This document shows, one piece after another, positions 55,436 to 64,000 of a DNA stretch of 64,000 bases (position 1 is the stretch's first letter; each line of letters begins with the position of its first letter). Origin of the DNA: Metellina segmentata (Eukaryota; Arthropoda; Arachnida; Araneae; Tetragnathidae); assembly GCA_947359465.1 (NCBI GenBank), contig OX375872.1, positions 15,039,018 to 15,103,017 of the forward strand. The letters are read 5' to 3'. The position numbers and the translations under genes were made by a program. A model generated the notes under the pieces. The model searched no databases and was not told where the DNA came from. It saw only the letters and a list, made by a program, of their open reading frames with translations.

Positions 55436-57351
55436 CAGTGGCGGATCAAGTCAAGTGGGGACCCCAAGCGGTAAAAATTTCGGGGCCCTCAATCTCAAGT
55501 TAGAAAAAAAAGTTTCAAGAAAACTATCCTTAAGTTATTAACAAAAAAGAAAAGTAATCAAAATATTTTCATACCCACAACCCATTAAATAAACTTATTA
55601 AAAAAAAAAAAAAAAAAACATTTTTACATGAATTTTCGTCTTACTTTATTTCATGCAAATTCGTCAATTATTTTGAAGTGTCAATTCGTTTTACGATTCC
55701 TTGCTCTATATACAGAATGGTCATATTAATTAATATTTCTTCTACCATAGAACTCCTAAAATTATTTTTTACACGCTTTAAAACAGGAAACAACCTTTCT
55801 CCTGTTGCAATAGAAAAGTAAATTGTTAAAAAATAATTTCAATAATGTTTCAGCGTTCGGAAATGTGCAAGACATTTCTTTATCGGCTCGATAGATGACT
55901 CGTGTGGTTTATATGTGTCCTCGTTTTCTTTAAGAAATATTAAAAAACTAGCCACTGCGTGGCTAGAACGACGTTGCCCGTGCCCGTGCAAACCAATAAC
56001 ACGGGCAACACCGTGATGTAGGGTATTAAGCTGGTGTAAAATTTTCCTCAGATTTCAAATCCGTTGAAGATATATTCAATTAAAAAATTATTTATTTAAA
56101 GAAAATCGTATTTTTAGGTACCAATCTAAACTGAAATTTTTCGCAGTTTTCCAATCCGTTGAAATTAGTCTTGGAGATAGAAAAAAGAAGTGTGACTACA
56201 ATTAAAAGATTTATCGTCTGCTGGATAAACATTTCTCCGCGCAAAAGCAAAGCGGAAACGAAAAAAATATTTTTCTCCACGTTCTGCATATGAAAAAACT
56301 TGCCATAATTCCAAACCTTAACTGCAAGGTCGCATGAGTAGAAAATGTTATCCGCGTTTGAAAAATCGATTGAGAATAAAAGTATCAAATTCACATTTAA
56401 AAATCTTCTAGATTGAATTTTAAAATTCGCCGCTACACAAAAATTGCAAACAATTCGGACTACCTGTGTGCCAAATCTCATTGCTGTAAGTGCCATAGAA
56501 TTGTCAGGATTTTGCGGCTCCAAACAAACAAACACTTTCTTTTATTATAGTACAGATGATCAAATTCGTCTTCAAAAGTACAAACACCCAAGTCATTTTT
56601 GTAAATATTCTTCAACTTTTTTTTTATCGTGTTCTTTTTTTTTACTGATAAATCCCAATAAAAAATATTCGAAAAGGCTCCACAACAACTCCATACGTTC
56701 TTTGAGATAATTCTGCCTTGGTGTTATCACATATGAAAAAAATCGAATTAATTGACTATGAAATTTTCTCTCATTGTAAATGCATGTCCAACTCCTTTGT
56801 TTTCATTAAAAAAAATAAATAAACACTTTTTTTTTTATTTGTTGTCTGCGAGTTTAACCATCTTTCACATTAAATGACAGCCCTGATAAATCAGTTGCCT
56901 CTTTTTCAACTTCTCTTTAAATTATTGATAAAATTTACTTAATGACTTCAGGATAGATAACCTTTCAATAGTTCGCATTCCACTGGTTGCAGTTATTTAC
57001 TAATAGCATTTATCCTTTATAACATAGTATTGCAACTAACTGTCATTAGGGAGGTTTCATATTTGTTCATTTTCCTCAGAAGTGAAGTCGCCTCCAATAT
57101 GGTAACTTTGTTTCTTCGGAATTACAAATTCCAGGTAAAGCCTCATATATATGGGTGAAACCAAGTTTTATAGTTAATACAGCATCTGCTTTTGCTGACC
57201 ATCGTATGTTAGGAAGTCTTTTCATTGCTCATAAAGACGCACATTGTAAAGACACACACACACACTGTCACAACTTTTCTCGAACCTTAATGAAAAAACA
57301 TTTCAAGACCTCGGGGCCCTACGCGGCCGCTTACCGCTTAATCCGCCACTG
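55436..57351 (-). mobile_element. hAT transposon with cagtggcgg ends (1.9 kb, internally deleted)
   Basis: Ends cagtggcggatcaag (left) and its complement cagtggcggattaag (right), each followed by a ggggcc-rich zone. A perfect 8-bp duplication GGAACAAT flanks it (55428-55435 and 57352-57359). Minus-strand transposase traces remain: the dimerization region at about 55675-55805 (TGERLFPVLKRVKNNFRSSM) and diverged parts at 56840-57100. A different repeat is inserted at about 55950-56570. Confidence 0.88.
55950..56570. mobile_element. Insertion of unknown class inside the hAT element
   Basis: Begins around ctagccactgcgtggctaga and cgttgcccgtgcccgtgcaa and ends gtgccaaatctcattgctgt, then caaacaaacaaacact and ttttattatagtacagat. 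Such a tail is common in retroposed arthropod repeats. There is no reverse transcriptase. The build is like the insertion at 32449-34058. Confidence 0.45.
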
Positions 57352-58059
57352 GGAACAATCACAAGCATCCATGCACTTACAAACAGTGATTTGAGCCAGG
57401 GATCTACTGGTGGCAGACAAATGCTTTTAAGAGAATATGTTGTCATAGAGCGGGGTTCATGTTTCACATGTACGGAGACAACCCACGTAGGTCGTATAAA
57501 AGTCCCAACTTTAAAGCATAAACACTCATATTACTGTAGCATAAACACTCATATTACACTATTCATTCAAACACGAGATAGCCTGATGTAGCGTTCTTTC
57601 AGTCAAAAGTTCAGCACTTCCCTCCACTTTTGGGTTTTAGTCCACATAAGTCAGTCCTCGGTATAAAGACAATCAATGCCAGGGACATACTTTAGTTTTA
57701 AAACAAAGTCATTTTTATACATTTTAAACAGATCACAGCTCAAAACTGCACATTGTGGTAGAGTAGTCTGGAAAAAACTAAAACCTTGATTACCAACTAT
57801 TATACTTGACTACTTAAGCACTCGCTAATAAAACCTCTAATCCAATTAAACATATATGATTTTACACCAATTGAAAAGAGTTTTAACAATTTCCCTCTAT
57901 ACTGCATCGTAAACTGACATCAAATCAACAACTGCTGTCATTACATGCTTGTTTTCCAGCGCATTTTTAATAGCGTTTAGCTGAAATTTCCATACTCTGT
58001 TCTTCGGTAAGTGTGAGCAAGTAGTAACAAGAGCTACCAAAAACCAATAAAGGATATTA

Positions 58060-59050
58060 TAGGATTATTTCTATCTTTTAAATTAATGCATACATCAATT
58101 ATCTCGGGTGGGAGTTATGGATAAAAATCAGTTACCAAAAATTTCAGATACTATAAGTCAATTTAGTGGATGTGGTGTGACTTCTTTGTTTTTATCAAAA
58201 AACATTTTTATCTTTTGCTGTCTGCGAGTTTGTCCTTCTTCCACATTAAATGATAGGTTATTATGATAACAGTTGCACCACATTAACCTTATAAAACAGT
58301 TGCTCTTTTTCAGTTTTTTCAAATTCTTCTCTGAAATTATTGATAAAATTTTCTAATGCCTTTAATAGGATGGATCTATTCAATAGTTTGCATTCCACTG
58401 ATTGCAGTGATTTACTAGTAGCACTTATTCTTTGTAAAATAGTATTCCTAATAATTGCCATTGGATCAGTTTCATATTTGTCTGTTTAAGAAGTTGTCTC
58501 CGATATGGAAAGAAGAAGGAGGAGGGGGGGGGGGGATTTGATTCAGCTTTTCAAGTTTGTAAAACAAGGGGACACAGAGGGCTTAAATTTCAATAGGGAT
58601 AACAGAACAAGGGGTCATGGGTATAAATTGAATAAGACACATTTTAATCGGGATTTAAGGAAAAACTACTATTTTAATAGGGTAATAGACAGTTGGAACG
58701 CGTTGCCAGAAAATATAGTTAATTCAAAGGGAGTGTACGAATTTAAGATACAATTGGATAGTCAGTGGGAATTCATAAACAAAGGACCAGCCTTGTTGGG
58801 CTCGAGCCTGTAGCTGGTCGTCAATATTTGTATTTCTTTTCTTCTTCTGAATTACAAATTTCAGTTAAAGATTCTTTAACATGGGCGAAACTAAGTTTTA
58901 CAGCTAATATAGCATATGTTCTTGTTGACCATCTTGAATTAGAAACTCTTTTCACTGCACTTAAAGATGCACATTGTAAAGACGCTGGCACAACTTTCCT
59001 CGGACCCAAATGAAAATACATTTTGTGGGCCCTACGCACCCGTCTCTGCT
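58060..59050 (-). mobile_element. Second, related hAT fragment, interrupted by a non-LTR tail
   Basis: Matches 56840-57320 in order (ctgtctgcgagttt, cattccactgattgcagtga, gacgcacattgtaaagac-like blocks, then a ggccctacgc end). The minus strand at 58461-58261 reads RISATSKSLQSVECKLLNRS, part of a ZMYM1-like hAT transposase. No clean terminus was found, so it may be a diverged duplicate. Confidence 0.6.
58529..58832 (+). pseudogene. 3' end of a CR1/L2-like non-LTR retrotransposon
   Basis: An open frame to 58813 reads GDLIQLFKFVKQGDTEGLNF, then TRGHGYKLNKTHFNRDLRKN, YYFNRVIDSWNALPENIVNS. This is the conserved C-terminal tail after the reverse transcriptase domain in CR1/L2/jockey-type elements. 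The catalytic domain and endonuclease are absent, as expected for a 5'-truncated copy. It follows a poly(G) run and splits a hAT fragment. There are no stops within the surviving tail, which suggests a fairly recent insertion. Confidence 0.8.
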
Positions 59051-59485
59051 TGAGGGTCATTGACACGAGGTACAAACCGCAGATTTTTTTCTTCCTCGAA
59101 GTTTTCGAATGAGCAACTGAAGAACGAAGTGTTTTCCCTTCAACTGTCCCATAACTCTTACCCTCCCCTCCCCATAAGAGACGCTGTGCGTCCGGTGGGA
59201 CTGGAAGGGGCGAAGCGAAGAAGTGAGAACAGAAACTAAGCAGATCTGATCATTCCTTTGCTTTTTGATCGGAAATTTTTTTCGTCAATCTGAATTTTAA
59301 AGATACAATCGAGGGAATTTGAATAAAAAAAATTAACGTTATATATATAAATGTATGATTTTGCTTTGAATGTATTTTTTTGTATCATTTTTATACCATC
59401 TAAACAGTGCACTGTTACAATTCTGCTCAACTAGGTAACACATTTCAATAATTTGATAATGGTATTCAACTAGTTATCATCGTCC

Positions 59486-59700
59486 CAGCCTAAGCCATTC
59501 GGTGCATCGCCACGTAATTTTGAATCACGGTCAGATGACGGGGCAACATCTGCGCTGGCATCCCACTCTCCAAACATCCACACAAACCCAAACTGAGGAC
59601 TTTTCGGCCATTACAGATTTACGGTGCACCAGCCGCCTCTACACCATACGCTTACAAATATCCACGCCCTGACCCGGTTTTGAATCAGGAACCTTCCAAT
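59486..59700 (-). repeat. SINE fragment, same family as 50732-51253
   Basis: Shares accacggtcagatgacgagg-like, gctggcaccccactctccaa-like and cgcctctacaccatacgctt blocks with the intron 1 SINEs. The B-box is altered (ttgaatcaggaacc complement) and the A-box part is missing. Confidence 0.7.
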
Positions 59701-59727
59701 AATTTGATAATATTCAACAAGTTACCA

Positions 59728-59946
59728 CCTTCCCAGCCTAAGCCATTCGGTGTATCGCCACGTAATTTTGAACCACGGTCAGATGATGAGGCAACATCTG
59801 AGCTGGCACCCCACTCTCCAAACTTCCACACCTACCCAACGTGAGGACTTTCGGCCACGACAGATTTAAGGTACACCAACCGCCTCTACACCATACGCTT
59901 ACAAATATCCATGCCCTGACCCGATTTCGAATCAGGAACTTTCCAA
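59728..59946 (-). repeat. SINE fragment, second tandem unit
   Basis: Same family, same orientation, head-to-tail with the previous unit. The intervening cttccaataatttgataat is itself repeated at 59692 and 59940. The A-box end is missing. Confidence 0.7.
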
Positions 59947-59959
59947 TAATTTGATAATA

Positions 59960-60960
59960 TAATAACTTTATTTTAAAACGCAGAAGAATAAAAGTGTATG
60001 AAAGCTCAGTCAGGGGTTACATGAACAAGAAAAGTTGAAACTCCTGCAAAAGCTTTTTATCAGAAAAAATAATTATTGATTAAATGTTTTTAATTGTTTT
60101 ATCACCTTTCTTCTACTGAACTTGGTTTTAAATTTATAATATCTAACTTTACTGTAAATATCATTACTGAGGGCAGGAAAGGGGGGGGGGGCAAGTTTCA
60201 AGTAGCCCACAGGGGTGGCTAACCTTTTACATACCACACGCCAATTTTTTTTCACATACGAATTCATATGCGTCTTACAACTCGAGCACCTTTTTTACTT
60301 TCTTAAGTTTTCATGGTCCAGGCATATTCTTAATAACCTTTTTAATAAAGGTATGTTTATGCACATAATTAACATTTTTAAATGAATTAATTATTGTATG
60401 TAAAACAATATGTATTACATCACATAAACATTACTTTCCATTAATGATACTTTTGAGACTGGGTTTGGCTAGTCTGAATGTTTGGTGTTAAATTTGGTAC
60501 TGAGAACAGAAGAGAATTTTTTAAATTGAATCAGTCAATCGTGACTTTCGTTTTGCTTTTCATGAATGTAAATTTCATTAATGAAAATACTAGTTCACAT
60601 CTGTATGTCGTTCCTAATAATAACAGCAGAATAATTATAGAAAACGTCCACAGGAAAATAGACAGAGAGGTTTTCTTGCCTTTTTGTTAACCTATTTGTT
60701 TCTTTGAATACCTTTTTGTCTGCCAGACACGAAAGCATAAATTTAAACTTTTCAATTTGTCGGAACCAAATTGTTCTAGAATCAAAAGGAAATATCTGGA
60801 ATACAATGTTTTCACAAAGGAAATCAAAACACTTATATGCCTTTGGATTTTCTTAATTGCAGGCTTATTAGAAGAGTACTTTGCTTTTGTGAGTATTAAG
60901 AGGTTCTTTCTATTGAAGTTTAGCTTTCTATTTAACCTTAGTTTATTTTGTTCCAAAGGG
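59960..60960. other. Noncoding stretch within the 11.6 kb unit
   Basis: Poly(G) at 60181-60191, followed by aggggtggctaaccttttac at about 60213. That resembles a hAT-type terminus, but no partner end was found. Two chance frames only (60478-60690, 60687-60956). Confidence 0.35.
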
Positions 60961-60961
60961 T

Positions 60962-61362
60962 TTACTATTTAAACTATGAAGTGAGGGCATCGATATTAGT
61001 TTTTAACATACTGAAAACAAATTTTAAAGTGTTGATTCCCCTCTTGAAACGCATCAGTTCAAACCTCTGTAACCTTCCAACTGTGAAGAATCAGTGCCAA
61101 AATTAGCCAAAAAATAATTTGAAATTCAACCTCTGCCTGTTTTTAGTGAGTAGAAAGAAAAATTTGTTATAGTCAATTGGGGGGGGGGGGTTATTCTACT
61201 ATAGATGCCAACTCCTAGTGTCATGAACTCCTTGTATATCCACAAACGTGAGATGCAAATATTTCAAATGAGAAATTAGATAAATTGTTAAAAGAGCATC
61301 TACACCAAGCGTGCCATAGGAGTTTGATCCCCTTAAAAGTTTTTATGGTAGACCAAGGAACC
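60962..61362 (-). repeat. Inverted segment pair, right member
   Basis: Complement of 53684-54062, with a poly(G) run at 61181-61190 that the left member lacks. The pair lies roughly symmetrically within the 11.6 kb unit. Confidence 0.8.
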
Positions 61363-63415
61363 TCAAACATAAGGGGTAAACATAACGAATAATAGAAATA
61401 ACCAAATATGCAAAATGATTCGATCTCTCTTAATAGACTACTTTACCAGAAGCCTCAAAATCAGCGCAATTCTCTGAATGCGTGATAAATTTATCTTGCA
61501 ATGACGAACAAAATGGCGTGGAACTTTATTATCGCACAACTTGAGCGTAAAGGAAATCAAACGATAAAAATTAAAGAGTCGATAAGAATTATAGAAAAAC
61601 GATAAGAATTATCGATAAAATTCAGTAATTAAAAAAAAACAAGGGCAATAATTTTTTTTTAAAGTTGGAGTACGGGAACTTTTAGGACACCCTGTACAAA
61701 AGCTTCAAAAGAGAATACGAAATGTCTAAAATAAATATGTTGGTATTTCATGATCAGTAGATGTAGCGTTTTTTGCAGTTCAGGTTAAAATGTCCCACAC
61801 AAATGTTAAACACCAATGTCCAATTAGTCCCCCAGAAGATAATGAAATTAACCTAATTTGGGGCAGCATGACCTATAGCAGTCCTTGCGCCATTAAATAA
61901 TAAACAAACAGAAACAACATAGTAAAAATAACAGTATAAAAATGAATTAATCGATACATCGGGTAAATATGCAATTATCTCCAATCAACACCCCATTAAA
62001 AATTTTGTACCCCCCCCCCCCAGTTTTGAATCCTGGATAAACTCCTGCTTTCATATCACATTTTATTGTGTTGGATATAAAACCTTTCTGTATGTTTTGC
62101 GGTTTGCAAATAATAAAAATTGGTGTTTGATTAATTGTTTTTTACAATTTGAATTTAAAATGTTAAAAATAATTTAGACAACTACCTATCCATACAAACG
62201 TTTACGTGTAACCACATTTTTACTCAAAGAAAGCAAATTAATATTTCAATGAAATGGATTAAAATATTTTAGCCTACATGTGATTGTGATTTTAATATGC
62301 CAGCCAAGTAAAGGCACTTGCAAAACAATTCAAACTTGAATGTTTCAAGTACTTTATCTATCTTTCGAAATGGTTAAATAATATGGTAGATACTACATGA
62401 AAATGCACTTTTACTGAGCTTGATGTGAAGAGATATCCAATTAAATTTTAAATATGGAGGAAAATCTGAAATTGTTAGTAGAAATTGAATCTTGATTTTT
62501 ACGATAGGGTCTTTAAAATGGAAAAAGAACCTTTTCCAATAACTTATTTTATTGGAGACGTGAGATTAAAACTAGTAATACTCATTGCTCTCAAATGGTA
62601 AATCAAGTATAGCAAAGAAGTGCAAAATTTTAATGCGTACATTTTTTTTCTCATCCAAATTGCAAATCATCTCTCTCAAGCATATCTGCAATAAAAAGGA
62701 TTTTTTTCAACTGTTCACATGAGAATTCGGACCTGGTTTTAAAAAGAAATGAATTATTTGATCAAAACCTGTTTTCGTTAGCAAAATGTAGTCAACTTGG
62801 CAAATATTTCACAATTTGATGGATTTTAAATATTTGATCATTTGTTGTATGTTATTAAAAAGGAATTTAAAAAAAATATATAATTTTTTTATTTGTTTAT
62901 TTAAAAACATTTATACGCATTCCTCTTTTGTGAAAAAGAATTCTTAATAATGTGTGCAAAAGTGGCTAAAAATAAACAAAATTACTCCATTATAAAACAA
63001 AAATGCAAACTTGTATTTCTTTAAAAATTCATGTCATTAAATCTATGGTTCGGAACACAAACAAAACATGAAAAATATTTAAAAGACAGTTTGTGCAAAT
63101 TTTCCTGAATTGACCAGGAACACATTTCATTACTTTAATTTCCAATCACTTGTTATTATCCATCCCATTCCGCGCACTTTGCGCCATAAAACCCAACCAT
63201 TCATTTTTCCCGCGGTCATTTCCACAGCCCATCCTCGATTCATATACGGAGAATCTTAAAAAGGCGGGAAACGGTAGGGAAAATGCGTCTTCCTTCCACA
63301 AAAAAGGATTGCCTTTTTTGGCAGTTTATGGCAAAGGCAAAATGAATCAAAATACTACATAATCGCCAAAAACATGAATGACTCTCTTTGCCGTCTAACG
63401 GCAGAAGTGAAAATA
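61363..63415. other. Right arm of the 11.6 kb unit, no gene
   Basis: AT-rich. A solitary mariner-like terminus, ggacaccctgta, lies at 61685-61696, and poly(C) at 62011-62020. A small less AT-rich zone (63150-63362) carries a 70-codon frame with no recognisable family. Confidence 0.35.
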
Positions 63416-63498
63416 CTGCGCAGTAAGGAACTGCGCTGTACGGCTACATAGAATGAAAAGTTATATAGCCGTACTGTACGGTTCAATAGACACTGCCG
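63416..63498. repeat. Right terminal inverted repeat of the 11.6 kb unit
   Basis: Complement of the left terminus with only a few differences: one extra C near the end, a gc/aa change and a short indel near the aaaat stretch. Confidence 0.85.
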
Positions 63499-63507
63499 GT
63501 GTTGGTA

Positions 63508-64000
63508 ATGTTACTACTTACCATAGAGTTGCCATATTCAGCTAGCTAAATCATCATAAACCGAAACTAAAATAAATCAGATATTGGGATATAGAAGTAT
63601 ATCTCTGTGAGTGGGATTATAGAAAGTGTGACAAATATTTACAACCGTGGTATTCTTATCTTAAAATTCATAACTTTACCATCAATTACAATAAAAGAAT
63701 ATTTCTTCAGAATGGTATAGTAAAATCATTCGTCACTTTATTTACGTTTGATCTTGAAATGTGCACCAGATAAAATTGATATAGTCTAAATTAGAACTGA
63801 ACTGAATGTGAAAATCGTTCTTTTTATTTCTTTGCAAAACAATTCAACTTGACTGTCATACTTATAATATGATTCTAAAGCCGAATGTTTTGTTTACTGT
63901 CTACTTTTCTGTTTGATAATGATAAAATATGACTGGTAAACTGAGCTTTTTTTGATAGTTTTGAGACAATTCTACTTGATTTACGAGATGGACAAGGAAG
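63508..64000. other. Flank beyond the 11.6 kb unit
   Basis: AT-rich sequence without a recognisable gene. Before the insertion, this DNA would have adjoined the SUCLG1 promoter region, so it may hold displaced regulatory sequence. Confidence 0.35.

Larger units (their letters stand above)
51908..63498. mobile_element. 11.6 kb unit with long terminal inverted repeats and 9-bp target duplication (Mutator-like?)
   Basis: The ends are inverted copies of 83-84 bp and are nearly identical (51908-51991 and 63416-63498). GTGTTGGTA is duplicated directly outside both ends (51899-51907 and 63499-63507). A 9-bp duplication with long inverted ends is typical of Mutator-like elements. No transposase of that family is recognisable inside, so the class is inference. 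Inside are a minisatellite, a pair of inverted 380-bp segments, hAT copies, a non-LTR tail and SINE pieces. Confidence 0.75.

Noticed and set aside
60213..60960. Possible small hAT-type element starting aggggtggctaacc
   Set aside because: No matching inverted end or target duplication was found in the window.

Overview
This window is eukaryotic, from an AT-rich, repeat-laden animal genome. The transposon mix (Gypsy LTR elements, Tc1/mariner, pogo-like, several hAT families, tRNA-derived SINEs) suggests an arthropod, perhaps a chelicerate such as a spider. That last step is impression, not proof. Only one host gene is recognisable. It is SUCLG1, the alpha subunit of mitochondrial succinyl-CoA ligase, on the minus strand. 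It spans about 51 kb, from the start codon at 51749 down to about 293, with seven firm coding exons plus one probable short terminal exon. All introns have GT-AG ends and the phases join correctly, giving a product of about 332 residues.

Nearly everything else is intronic or upstream repeat DNA. Intron 6 (869-7962) holds small inverted-repeat elements and a 4.3 kb hAT-like transposon. Intron 5 (8037-27414) holds a local tandem duplication with a hAT insert, a degraded Gypsy element primed by tRNA-Pro (12501-18058), a second Gypsy remnant whose two LTRs face each other (18179-21916), a Tc1 element (21941-23096), and a mariner-like element (25303-27292) carrying a complete miniature LTR retrotransposon (26235-26823). 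Intron 3 (28962-41113) holds a fold-back element and a 7 kb hAT copy that itself contains another hAT transposon. Intron 2 (41231-50295) holds two Tc1-like remnants, a pogo-like remnant and a ZMYM1-like hAT remnant. Intron 1 holds two head-to-tail tRNA-derived SINEs.

Upstream of SUCLG1, only 158 bp beyond the start codon, lies one end of an 11.6 kb unit (51908-63498). It has 84-bp terminal inverted repeats and a perfect 9-bp target duplication, so I read it as a Mutator-like or similar transposon. It carries nested hAT copies, a non-LTR retrotransposon tail, SINE pieces and minisatellites. The host promoter is therefore confined to about 160 bp or borrows transposon sequence. The most unusual objects are this unit, the 589-bp TRIM-like element, the inverted-LTR Gypsy structure and the hAT-like families with 6-bp target duplications.
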